NCBI GenBank assembly: GCA_963838495.1
Contig: CAWIRC010000001.1
Coordinates: forward strand, 1,736,001 to 1,800,000
Origin: JBEKIK01 sp963838495
Lineage (GTDB): Bacteria; Planctomycetota; Planctomycetia; Pirellulales; Thermoguttaceae
DNA: 64,000 bases
Reading direction: 5' to 3'
Each line of letters opens with the position of its first letter. Within the stretch, counting starts at the first letter, position 1. The notes under the pieces were generated by a model that saw only the letters and a program-made list of their open reading frames with translations, did no database searches and had not been told where the DNA came from. Position numbers and translations under genes: made by a program. Below, one piece after another: positions 8,294 through 16,887 of the stretch.

Positions 8294-9533
8294 ATTAGAC
8301 ACCACACGATACAGCCAAACAAAACGCTGTCCCGAACGGGGTTTTTTAATTTAATAAAAAGATATGTCTCTGGACTGGAAAATCATGTGGCCGTTATCAA
8401 AATTTATCTATATGCCTTGCACCCATAAAAATTGCATTTATCAATTTTCCCATATCTATATTTTATATAAAATTGCGCAAATGAAAATAAGAAAAAGTAT
8501 TTTTATCAATGATTTTTGCATTTGTCTGAGTGTAAACCCCCCTAACTGAAAAAAGTCTTTTCCACATTATGAGTCAAACGTACTTGACTAATAAGTATAT
8601 AATCGTCTGCTTCATCTATGGCTCTTATAGTTCATCGCGCCTTATGGTGACCTCTGTTTTCTCCCCTCATTTTATTCTCATTGATCCTCCTAATCACAAA
8701 ACCAACGTGCCATTTTAGCCGGATTGCCGAGACGCATCGTGGTTTGATTCATGTGATCATCTTTATAATTCCTGTATGGAGAATGAAAAAATTTATCCAT
8801 TCAAAAAACGTCATAATAACGTAAATACAATTCAAGCCGATCCAGACTTCGATGTTTTTAAGATAAAAAGACATACATGTGTCCAGTACTTAGCTCGACT
8901 TTTGCCCTTTTTAGCTGCGTGTGATGTTGGGAATTCCGGGAAAAATGGGTGCTCGTAGACTTTTGAAAACCTCTGGAAACCACGGGGCGTTTCAAAACTA
9001 CGCGGCGCGATTAGAGAACCTCGGGAAAATAGGCACTTTCATGCCGATCAAAAAGGGCAAAAGTCGAGCTTAGGCGGGGATTTTACATCATATGAGGTAC
9101 GACAAATCTGTGGTTTATCGTCCCAATTTGTAGTGGATTTCGCCGAAAGAACACCTGCCAAATTGGCAGTAATGGAATACTATAATGGAAAGACTATACC
9201 AAGGATGGCGGGCGGCGCTTAGGCTTAATGCCGCATTAGTCTATGTAACTTCCTGTCCATCAATAATTTATCGTGCAGTGGTTTTTTGGTGCGCCGATTG
9301 CTTCCTGTCTGAAAAAAGTCATTCCGCGCATGATTGGCAGACGAAGATTGACCAGTTTTTGTAATTACACTCCAAAGTTCTCCGGTCATTTTTGTTTTTA
9401 GCGTTTATTGCTGCCCTGGCGGAATGCCGGCCCCCGCCGGCTAAAACTAGAATTCTGGATGCCAATTGGAATATCGCCCCCTGAGGCGGAATAGTTACTT
9501 CATTCGAAATTTTTATTTTGGAGGCCGCTAAAT
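8294..9533. other. 1.2-kb gene-free region between uvrC and groES
   Basis: This stretch is AT-rich and contains no open frame that resembles a protein; the longest (about 60 codons at 8776-8958) lacks a ribosome site and runs into the inverted-repeat element at 8892-9070. Small palindromes occur at 9156-9170 (TGCCAAATTGGCA) and 9413-9441 (CCGGC/GCCGG stems just upstream of groES). The groES ribosome site GGAGG is at 9521-9525. I saw no CIRCE operator (TTAGCACTC-N9-GAGTGCTAA). Confidence 0.6.
8892..9070. mobile_element. 179-bp element with 21-bp terminal inverted repeats (MITE-like)
   Basis: AGCTCGACTTTTGCCCTTTT at 8892-8911 (plus T at 8912) is perfectly inverted at 9050-9070 (AAAAAGGGCAAAAGTCGAGC plus T). 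The 137 bp between hold no gene. A perfect 21-bp terminal repeat around a short non-coding core is the form of a MITE or of an RNA hairpin. No clear target-site duplication is visible, so mobility is inference. Confidence 0.5.
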
Positions 9534-9863
9534 ATGGCAAAAAAACAAGAAAGTAAAAAAACCACCGCCGGAAACATCAAACTCCAGCCGCTGGGAGACC
9601 GGGTGGTGGTCGAGCGGGAAGAATCGGAATCGGTCACCGCCGGGGGCATCGTGCTCCCAGATTCGGCCAAGGACAAGCCCGCACGGGGAAAAATTATCGC
9701 CGTGGGCGACGGCCGCCTGATGAAAGACGGCTCCCGCTCCCCCCTCCAAGTCAAGGCGGGGAATCGTATCCTATTCAGTTCTTACGCCGGCGATACGTTC
9801 AAGCTCGGCGACCGCGAATTATTGCTCATGCGCGAGGAAGACATCCTCGCCATTATCAAATAA
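9534..9863 (+). CDS. groES: co-chaperonin GroES
   Basis: GroES caps the GroEL cavity during ATP-driven folding. The 109-residue protein has the family motif LQPLGDRVVVEREESE, the mobile loop GGIVLPDSAKDKP, the GKIIAVGDGR segment and the terminal LLLMREEDILAII. An N-terminal extension of about 14 lysine-rich residues (MAKKQESKKTTAGNI) makes it longer than the usual 95-97. GGAGG nine bases upstream fixes the start. groEL follows after a 100-bp gap containing a strong hairpin. Confidence 0.96.
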   Translation: MAKKQESKKTTAGNIKLQPLGDRVVVEREESESVTAGGIVLPDSAKDKPARGKIIAVGDGRLMKDGSRSPLQVKAGNRILFSSYAGDTFKLGDRELLLMREEDILAIIK

Positions 9864-9872
9864 CCAGGGCCT

Positions 9873-9923
9873 GTCCCAATTTTCCGGGCACCATGCCGAA
9901 GGCATGGTCGGCGAAAATGGGAC
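9873..9923 (+). promoter_or_regulatory. hairpin between groES and groEL
   Basis: GTCCCAATTTTC..GGCACCATGCC pairs with GGCATGGT..GAAAATGGGAC around a CGAA-like loop, a long imperfect stem. It may serve mRNA processing or partial termination to set the GroES:GroEL ratio, as known for some groESL operons. Its inner CACCATGC/GCATGGT part also belongs to a dispersed family (11768-11791, 27136-27165, and a variant at 35105-35130). Confidence 0.55.
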
Positions 9924-9963
9924 TGCCCCTTTAAACGCTAATAATAAAAGGAGAACACCTCTA

Positions 9964-11589
9964 ATGCCAAAAATGATAGCTTTTGACCAGGAAGCCCGCG
10001 ACGCACTGCGCCGCGGCGTTGCGAAACTCGCCCAGGCCGTCAAGGTCACCCTTGGACCGCGGGGCAGAAACGTGATTTTGCAGAAAAGCTTCGGCTCGCC
10101 CACCGTCACCAAGGACGGCGTGACCGTAGCCAAGGAAGTCGATCTCGAAGACGTCTTCGAAAACATGGGCGCCCGCATGGTCCGCGAGGTCGCCTCGAAA
10201 ACCTCGGACGTGGCCGGCGACGGAACCACCACCGCCACCATCCTGGCCGAGGCCATCTTCAACGAGGGCCTCCGCGCGGTCGTCTCCGGCGTGAATCCCA
10301 TCCAGCTCAAGCAAGGCATCGAAAAGGCCGTGGCCGACGTCGTCGAAAAACTGAAAAGCATGTCGATCTCCGTGAAAAATAAAAAGGAAGAAATCGCCCA
10401 GGTCGGGGCGGTGGCCGCCAATAACGACGCCGAAATCGGAAAACTCCTGGCCGACGCCATGGAAAAGGTCGGCAAGGACGGCGTCATCACCGTCGACGAA
10501 GGCAAGAGCCTGGCAACGGAAGTCGAATGGGTCGAAGGCATGCAGTTCGACCGCGGCTATCTCTCGCCCTACTTCGTAACCGATCCGCAGAAAATGGAAT
10601 GCGTCCTGGAAGAGGCCTATATCCTCGTCTATGAAAAGAAACTCTCCAGCATCAAGGAACTGGTTCCCGTGCTGGAAAAAGTCGTCAACGCCGGGAAGCC
10701 GCTTTTGATCGTGGCCGAGGACGTGGACGGCGAGGCACTGGCCACGCTGGTGATCAACCGGCTCCGCGGCACGCTCAAGGCCTGCGCGGTCAAGGCCCCG
10801 GGCTACGGCGATCGGCGCAAGGCCATGCTCGAAGATATCTCCGTCCTCACCGGCGGCATCGCCATATTCGAAAGCCTGGGCAAGAAACTCGAAAACATCG
10901 GCCTGGGCGACCTTGGCCGGGCGAAGAAAATCGTCATCGACAAGGACAACACCACCATCATCGAAGGCGCGGGCAAGAGCTCCGACATCAAGGGCCGCAT
11001 CGAACAGCTCCGCCGCGAAATCGAAAACACCAAGAGCGATTACGACCGCGAAAAACTCGAGGAGCGGCTGGCCAAATTGGCCGGCGGTGTGGCCAAGATC
11101 AACGTGGGCGCTTCGACCGAGTCGGAGATGAAAGCAAAGAAGGCCCGGGTTGAAGACGCCTTGCACGCCACCCGGGCGGCGGTCGAGGAAGGCATTCTGC
11201 CCGGCGGCGGCGTGGCACTGTTGCGGGCATGCGCGTCGGTCAAGCCCGAAGGGCTATCGCAGGATGAAGAGGTAGGCTACAAGATCGTGCTCCGCGCATG
11301 CCGCGCGCCTCTGACGCAAATCGCCGACAACGCCGGCCAGGACGGCGGCATAGTCTGCGAAAAAGTCTCCGACATGAAAGGCCCCATGGGCTACAACGCC
11401 CAGACCGCCGTATACGAAGACATGGTCAAGGCCGGCGTGATCGACCCCACGAAAGTCACCCGCACCGCCCTGCAAAACGCCTCCAGCGTAGCCACGCTGA
11501 TGCTGACCAGCGACGCCCTGGTCGCCGACAAGCCCAAGAAAGAAAAATCCCCCGCCATGCCGCCCGGCGGCGATGAGGATATGTACTAA
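9964..11589 (+). CDS. groEL: chaperonin GroEL
   Basis: This is the 60-kDa chaperonin. The 541-residue protein contains KVTLGPRGRNV, the nucleotide site DVAGDGTTTATILAEAI, NDAEIGKLLADAMEKVGKDG, and the signature AAVEEGILPGGGVALLRA. The ATG at 9964 is preferred, with AGGAGA eleven bases upstream; an in-frame GTG 60 bases earlier would translate the intergenic hairpin. The C-terminus ends PPGGDEDMY and lacks the GGM-rich tail of E. coli GroEL, a variation seen in many phyla. No frame breaks were found. Confidence 0.97.
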   Translation: MPKMIAFDQEARDALRRGVAKLAQAVKVTLGPRGRNVILQKSFGSPTVTKDGVTVAKEVDLEDVFENMGARMVREVASKTSDVAGDGTTTATILAEAIFNEGLRAVVSGVNPIQLKQGIEKAVADVVEKLKSMSISVKNKKEEIAQVGAVAANNDAEIGKLLADAMEKVGKDGVITVDEGKSLATEVEWVEGMQFDRGYLSPYFVTDPQKMECVLEEAYILVYEKKLSSIKELVPVLEKVVNAGKPLLIVAEDVDGEALATLVINRLRGTLKACAVKAPGYGDRRKAMLEDISVLTGGIAIFESLGKKLENIGLGDLGRAKKIVIDKDNTTIIEGAGKSSDIKGRIEQLRREIENTKSDYDREKLEERLAKLAGGVAKINVGASTESEMKAKKARVEDALHATRAAVEEGILPGGGVALLRACASVKPEGLSQDEEVGYKIVLRACRAPLTQIADNAGQDGGIVCEKVSDMKGPMGYNAQTAVYEDMVKAGVIDPTKVTRTALQNASSVATLMLTSDALVADKPKKEKSPAMPPGGDEDMY

Positions 11590-11814
11590 ACCAAGGGATT
11601 GGGGATTAGAGATTAGGGATTAGAGATTAGCCATAAAGCCGCGACCGTCGGTCGCGGTGTGCGTGCCGTATGCGTCATACATGAAAATCCCGCTCGCCAA
11701 ATAGCCGTTTAGCCCCGGCACTCGCGCCGGGATGAAAAATATGCCATTTTCCGTTTAACCGCGACCAGGCGCCATGCGGAGCATGGTCGCCGAGCGGACA
11801 AGGAGAAAAAATAC
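11590..11814. repeat. cluster of micro-repeats and hairpins after groEL
   Basis: The first part (11595-11630) reiterates GGGATTAGAGATTAG. It is followed by hairpins GCGACCGTCGGTCGC (11641-11655), CCCCGGCACTCGCGCCGGG (11712-11731) and GCCATGCGGAGCATGGT (11771-11787). All but the first belong to, or resemble, families seen in other gaps. Confidence 0.65.
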
Positions 11815-11860
11815 AAAGGGTGTCAGTACCGGCAGTCGGTTCTGACACCTTTGTTTTTAA
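11815..11860. terminator. probable groESL terminator
   Basis: GGGTGTCAGTACCGG..CGGTTCTGACACC forms a strong stem with TTTGTTTTTAA after it on the plus strand, and a T-rich tract after it on the minus strand. It lies between groEL and the start of the AT-rich orphan gene at 11878 and can insulate the two. Confidence 0.65.
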
Positions 11861-11877
11861 CCTATTGAGATTATAAA

Positions 11878-12939
11878 ATGAAACTAATGCCAAGAACTTG
11901 GTGGGAATGGTTAGGAGTTTTTGGAAGCATTATTACAATTATATCTTTTGTTTTGTATCTTAATTTACCCCCATCCATTCTTTCACACATCCTTTCTGTC
12001 ATGTATTGGCCTTTCGGCAATTGGACGATCACTGTTCCACGATGGGTTTTAATTCTTTTTTTACTTTTCCCCGTTCTCAAAATCTTGGATTGGCGTAATA
12101 TGATATGGGATACATTCAAGCGTTTATTTTTATATACATCTCATTTCCTTCCTTATATTCATCTCTCAAAAAACGATAAAAAATTAATTCAATTAAATCT
12201 CAAGGCTGCTCGTTTTTTGGATTATATTAGCGATACTTGGAATAATGATATTAGACAACTATGCAAACTGCAAGAAATTGAGAATGGATATAAATTAACC
12301 CAAGATATTGAGAATGGTTACGAATATAAGATGATTCTTTTCGATAATGTAGATATCTATTCGGTTAAAATGTTTGCTTCATTTACTGTTGAACATGGAA
12401 GTATTGAAATTGCCTTAAGACCTCACGATCTTTCGCCTCATGGAACAGTTAATCGTTTATATAAAGGTAAATATGATGTTGAATTTTGGATCGAGAATGG
12501 AGAAGCAAAAATATTAATTAATGGCAATCCGTCGGAAATACAAGAAAATAAACCAGAGAATTATGGCCATTATGCTATAATGACGAGTAAAAAATGTACA
12601 GTTATTTTTAATAAATTATTCTTCATAAATTGCAAAGAATTGGGTATAAAAGCGGGTAAAAAATACAATGCCATTCAAAACAACGAGAGTGAAAATAGTA
12701 ATGCAATTCAACTCAAAATTGAAAAAGCCATATATGGATCCAGTAACTTCAGTAAAGATGTAACGGAATTAATCAGAAAATATATAACAAACGAACGCCT
12801 ATTCTTAATTGTTAATAATGACAATCTTGGTGGTGATCCATGTCCTAATAATATTAAGCAATTGACGGTTACTTACGTAGTTGGAAATACACGGGCAACT
12901 AAGGTTGTTAAAGAATTGGAATGTATCGAACTACCATGA
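11878..12939 (+). CDS. AT-rich orphan two-TM protein with DUF3395-like C-terminus
   Basis: The 353-residue product has two N-terminal hydrophobic helices (WLGVFGSIITIISFVLYLNL, then VPRWVLILFLLFPVLKIL), so a membrane-anchored cytoplasmic protein is likely. A charged middle of about 170 residues follows. The last 75 residues show AIYG, KDVTELIRKY, LGGDPCP, KQLTVTYVVG and a final IELP. This resembles DUF3395, the C-terminal domain of DnaJ-C11-like proteins (pattern YG..kDVT, GxDPcP..K.L.V.Y). Its base composition and codon use are strikingly AT-rich (many ATA, AAT, TTA codons) against the GC-rich neighbours, and it is flanked by repeat clusters, which suggests recent transfer. The ribosome site is weak. 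The function is unknown. Confidence 0.75.
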   Translation: MKLMPRTWWEWLGVFGSIITIISFVLYLNLPPSILSHILSVMYWPFGNWTITVPRWVLILFLLFPVLKILDWRNMIWDTFKRLFLYTSHFLPYIHLSKNDKKLIQLNLKAARFLDYISDTWNNDIRQLCKLQEIENGYKLTQDIENGYEYKMILFDNVDIYSVKMFASFTVEHGSIEIALRPHDLSPHGTVNRLYKGKYDVEFWIENGEAKILINGNPSEIQENKPENYGHYAIMTSKKCTVIFNKLFFINCKELGIKAGKKYNAIQNNESENSNAIQLKIEKAIYGSSNFSKDVTELIRKYITNERLFLIVNNDNLGGDPCPNNIKQLTVTYVVGNTRATKVVKELECIELP

Positions 12940-12982
12940 GCTGAAATTATCTGCGCCGGATGTCACTGCTGTTTTGCCAATA

Positions 12983-13707
12983 TTTTAGGATCGTTTACGA
13001 TTCTTGTCCGCCGGAGGCGGTTTTAGGCCCGGCATTTCATGCCGGATTGGTTTTTGCCCCGTCGGGGCGTTTTGATTTTTAGCCCAGCGATTTATCGCTG
13101 GGGATCGGTGGCCCTATTTTCCCCTGTCCCACTCGTCCCGTAGGGACGGTTGAACAGTGTGATGTGCGTCGCATTTCAATCGTCCCTACGGGACGAAAAG
13201 ATTTTATTCGTCCCATTTCACCACAGCGATAAATCGCTGGGCTATCGTCGATTGTCCCTACGGGACATATTATCGGGTTGTTGCCGGGTGGCGTAACGAT
13301 TGCACAATATGTTTTAGGATCGTTTACGATCCTTGTCCGCCGCAGGCGGTCTTAGGCCCGGCATTTCATGCCGGATTGGTTTTTGCCCCGTCGGGGCGTT
13401 TTGATTTTTAGCCCAGCGATTTATCGCTGGGGATCGGTGGCCCTATTTTCCCCTGTCCCACCCGTCCCGTAGGGACGGTTGAACAGTGTGATGTGCGTCG
13501 CATTTCAATCGTCCCTACGGGACGAAAAGATTTTATTCGTCCCATTTCACCACAGCGATAAATCGCTGGGCTATTGTCGATTGTCCCTACGGGACATATT
13601 ATCGGGTTGTTGCCGGGTGGCGTAACGATTGCACAATATTTTTTAGGATCGTTTACGATCCTTGTCCGCCGGAGGCGGTTTTAGGCCCGGCATTTTATGC
13701 CGGGTTG
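12983..13707. repeat. 329-bp tandem repeat made of palindromes (two copies plus partial third)
   Basis: TTTTAGGATCGTTTACGATC starts copies at 12983, 13312 and 13641, an exact 329-bp period; the third copy fades at about 13707. Each full unit strings together about ten small palindromes: GGATCGTTTACGATCC, CCGCCGGAGGCGG, CCCGGCATTTCATGCCGG, CCCCGTCGGGG, CCCAGCGATTTATCGCTGGG, GTCCCGTAGGGAC, CGTCCCTACGGGACG, CAGCGATAAATCGCTG and TGTCCCTACGGGACA. Several occur singly elsewhere (25563-25713). There is no open frame and no CRISPR-like alternation of repeat and unique spacer. Copies differ at only a few bases, so the duplication is recent or homogenised. Confidence 0.9.
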
Positions 13708-14871
13708 GCGGGGATGGATAATATCCCTTTCTTTCCCTTCTCTCAATCATCTACGACGCCCGCTTACGGGCGATCTCGACTTGGCGGCTTTAGTGACAGA
13801 CAGATAAGTTATGTCGTATGACGCATGCAAAAAGCCCGCTCCCCTACGGGTCGCGGCTAAACAAGACTACGACATTAATTTTCTGATATGCAATAGCCTA
13901 TGGTAATGGGGTAGAGTGGGGGCGGACGTCTCTGATACCCGGCATAAACGCCGGGCATTATTCATGCCCGCATACGGATGGGCGCCGCCGATCGGGCATT
14001 ATGCGCATTGCTCTCCCGCCGGTAGGCAGATCGACCTCGGGCGGAATCGGCAGCGGGACAGATGCGCTTAAGCCGCCCATCAAGTTCATTATGAACCATT
14101 TTTCCGAGAGCCGACAACTCCTCGACATTTAGATATCCTAAACTTTTCAGAAGCGTGTTCATGTTAAATCCGCCCATTTCGTGCATAGACTTTGAAAACA
14201 GTAAAAACCGATTATGAAAAACTTCCCGCCATCAGGCGCTGGCAACAGCCGGGATTCGCACTGCAACATGCGATCGGGTTACAACGTTCAAATGATTGCT
14301 TTTTTTCCGGAGATTTTATATTCGCCTTATGCGATAATTTGGCGCAAATGAATTTCAGACACATGATAATACTAAATATGCAGGATGAACCGGCAAGTCA
14401 GGAAAAACCCTGATTCACCCCTGGAGGAAATCCCGACCTGCATCGGCAGCGAAGTTGCAGACGGCCAACAAATCACGTTCCTCGATGACCGCTCGACGGT
14501 CTCCGGCGATTAAACGGAATACTCTCGGCTGTATCCGGCCCAGGGTGAGAGGGAGAAAAAAGAAAGAAAAGGGGACTATGCAAAAATTCATAAAATCTGT
14601 CCATGTTCAATGCACAGTGTGAACTACATTATCAATTCGCACTGTATTTCTATCAATTAGAACTGTATTTCTGTCTTATACCCATCTAACAGGTGGTAAA
14701 ATGCGTGAAAATCGCTCCTAGCGTGCAAATTTTACCGGTGATTATGGCCCTTATAGAAATTTAGGGTTTTCGCGCTGCCGCAAACCGATGCAAACTGTGA
14801 ATTGACCCTGCTGTAGGCGACAGCTAAATTTACAATATGGCACTTGCGTATTACCGGTTAACCGGAAGCTA
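13708..14871. other. 1.2-kb region without a convincing gene
   Basis: Hairpin words continue to about 13985 (CGCCCGCTTACGGGCG near 13750; CCCGGCATAAACGCCGGGC near 13937). A 74-codon minus-strand frame (13962-14186) has a plausible N-terminus (MNTLLKSLGYLNVEELSALG) but its second half is translated hairpin sequence; it may be a gene remnant. Near 14626-14680 an imperfect direct repeat of about 20 bp contains ACTGTATTTCT twice. Nothing else is recognised. Confidence 0.5.
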
Positions 14872-15474
14872 TTGGATTTGACGCATTTTCCCCCTGCCGC
14901 GATTGAGTTCATGGAACAAAACTATTACAAGCGCTTCCGCATGGAAATCGACCTGTACGGCTGCGATTTCAGCCCGCGTCCCGTCCCCAGCGAATATCAC
15001 ATATCGCCTTGGAACGATTCGCTTTTGGAGGCCTTTGCCCTGGCGAAATACAACAGTTTCCGCGGCGAAATCGACGCCAACGTCTTTCCCTGCCTGGGCG
15101 ATCTGAACGGATGCCGGAAGTTGATGTCCGACATCATCCACAAGCCGGGTTTTTTAGCCCAGTCGGCCTGGTTGGCGGTATATTCGCACAACGGATCAGA
15201 CCAGCCCGAATATTGCGGCACGATCCAAGGAATCCGCGATAAATCGGGCCTGGGGGCAATTCAAAATCTGGGCGTTACGCCCGAACACCGCGATCTGGGC
15301 ATTGGCACTTGCCTCCTGATGCACAGCCTGAACGGTTTTCGACGCGCCGGAATTCACCGCGTCTTTCTCGAGGTCACCGCAGAAAACACCGGCGCCATCC
15401 GCCTGTACCACCGCTTGGGCTTCATTACAACCAAAACCGTTTACAAGGCCGCCGAACCGGCTTGCTCAATGTAA
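14872..15474 (+). CDS. GNAT-family N-acetyltransferase
   Basis: The C-terminal half carries the GNAT fold: IQNLGVTPEHRDLGIGTCLL (acetyl-CoA loop of R/QxxGxG/A type), then GIHRVFLEVTAENTGAIRLY and HRLGFITT, the classical motif A and B segments. The N-terminal 110 residues (ISPWNDSLLEAFALAKYNSF and a GDLNGCRKLMSDI stretch) look like a divergent second GNAT half, so this may be a double-domain acetyltransferase. The acceptor is unknown. The start is uncertain: a TTG at 14872, or an in-frame ATG at 14911. A 36-bp gap of AACTG micro-repeat separates it from the M16 genes. Confidence 0.8.
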   Translation: MDLTHFPPAAIEFMEQNYYKRFRMEIDLYGCDFSPRPVPSEYHISPWNDSLLEAFALAKYNSFRGEIDANVFPCLGDLNGCRKLMSDIIHKPGFLAQSAWLAVYSHNGSDQPEYCGTIQGIRDKSGLGAIQNLGVTPEHRDLGIGTCLLMHSLNGFRRAGIHRVFLEVTAENTGAIRLYHRLGFITTKTVYKAAEPACSM

Positions 15475-15510
15475 AACTGTAAACTGTCAACTGAAAACAG
15501 AAAACCAACA

Positions 15511-16764
15511 GTGACCGCACCCATATTCTCTCACGTCTTCCCCAACGGCCTGGCTTTGGTTGCCGAGCCCAGGCCGGCATTAAAATCGGCGGCCTTCACC
15601 TTTGTGGCCCCGGCCGGATGCGTGCACGACCCGGCCGACCGCGCCGGCCTCGGCGGATTCACCTGCGAAATGTCGCTGCGCGGCGCGGGCCAGCGCGACA
15701 GCCGGCAATTCATCCTCGACCTGGACAACCTCGGCGTGGAGCGCGGCGAATCGGTCTCCTACGCCCATATCAGTTACAGCGGCGCCACGTTGGCCGAAAA
15801 CCTGCCCCACGCTTTATCGATCTATGCCGACGTCTTGCGCCGCGCCCACCTGCCCGACGATCAGCTTGAGGCCGGCCGCCTGGGCATGTTGCAAGAGTTG
15901 CACGCCGTCGAGGATGAACCCGCCCAAAAGGTCATGCTCGAACTCCGCCGCCGCCATTATCCGCTGCCCTGGGGCCGCCCTCCGCAAGGCGAGGAAAAGG
16001 CCCTGCAACAAACCACGCTCGACAATATCCACACGTATTATCACCGCCATTTTCAGCCCAAAGGAACCATTCTCGGCGTGTCCGGCCGAGTGGAGTGGGA
16101 AAGCCTCAAGGATCTTGTCAGCGGCCTGCTCGGCGACTGGACGCCCGGCGTTACCGAATCCATCGACCAGCAGCCCCCGGCCGGCCGTTACCTGCACATC
16201 CCCTACGATTCCAATCAAACCCAAATCGGCATCGCCTATTCCAGCATCCCATACCGGCATCCCGATTATTTTCAGGCCTGGGGAGCGGTGGGCGTTTTAA
16301 GCGGCGGCATGAGCGCCGGCTGTTTACCGAGGTCCGCGAGCGCCGCGGGCTGTGTTACAGCGTCTACGCCTCGTATCATACCCTAAGGCATATCGGCGGT
16401 GTTTTTTGCTATGCCGGAACCTCCGCCGACCGGGCACAGGAAACGCTGAATGTAATCCTCGGCGAACTACGCCGCCTGGCCGACGGCATCCATGACCACG
16501 AACTCCAGCGCCTCAAGGCCCGCATCAAAAGCGCGCCTGGTCATGCAGCAGGAATCGTCTTCGGCCAGAAGCTCGTCGGTGGCCTTCGACTGGTATCACC
16601 TCGGCCGAGCCCGCACCCTCGACGAAGTGGAAAAACTCATCGACGCGCTCACGAGCCGCAGCATCAACGCCTATTTGCAGGAAAATCCGCCCAAGGATTT
16701 CACCGTGGTCACGCTAGGACCGAAACCGCTGGAGATGCCCGATGGAATAATGAATGATGAATGA
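15511..16764 (+). CDS. M16 peptidase-like protein, inactive-subunit type (two frame breaks)
   Basis: The product (about 417 residues after correction) begins with a GTG and FSHVFPNGLALVAEPRP, the first strand of the insulinase fold, and continues through both M16 half-domains. The zinc motif HxxEH is absent: the equivalent segment reads GLGGFTCEMSLRGAG. The later part has the M16_C pattern QTQIGIAYSSIPYRHPDYF, GRLFTEVRERRGLCYSVYAS and LVMQQESSSARSSSVAFDWY. One base is missing near 16313 and one extra is present near 16535, which cancel. It is followed by a second M16 gene with an intact HFLEH. Bacterial M16B enzymes often work as an active plus an inactive subunit, and this is the likely partner. 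Confidence 0.85.
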
Positions 16765-16880
16765 TGAGTGATGAATGATGAGTGATGAATGAAACCGCTT
16801 GCGGTTTCGCGAGGCGTAAACCCCCGGTGTATTCACCGGGGGCTAAATAATCCCGAACCCCGAACCCCGAACCCTTTTAA
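16748..16880. repeat. micro-repeats between the M16 genes
   Basis: Four unlike repeat words follow one another: GATGAATGATGAGT reiterated (16748-16790), CCGCTTGCGGTTTCGCG (16796-16812), the hairpin CCCCGGTGTATTCACCGGGG (16822-16841), and CGAACCCCGAACCC (16855-16874). Relatives of the first two also occur inside TMTC genes at 54123-54184 and 56416-56475. Confidence 0.75.
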
Positions 16881-16887
16881 AAATCCG

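Noticed and set aside
9300..9533. CIRCE/HrcA operator upstream of groES
   Set aside because: No TTAGCACTC/GAGTGCTAA pair is present in the 230 bp before groES.
9961..11166. Long minus-strand open frame (about 400 codons) opposite groEL
   Set aside because: It is the complementary shadow of the highly biased groEL codon pattern, with no recognisable domain or ribosome site.
12983..13707. CRISPR array
   Set aside because: The period is 329 bp, the copies are near-identical throughout and there are no unique spacers or cas genes.
13962..14186. Small minus-strand open frame of 74 codons
   Set aside because: Its second half is translated palindrome sequence. At most a gene remnant, so noted only within the gap entry.
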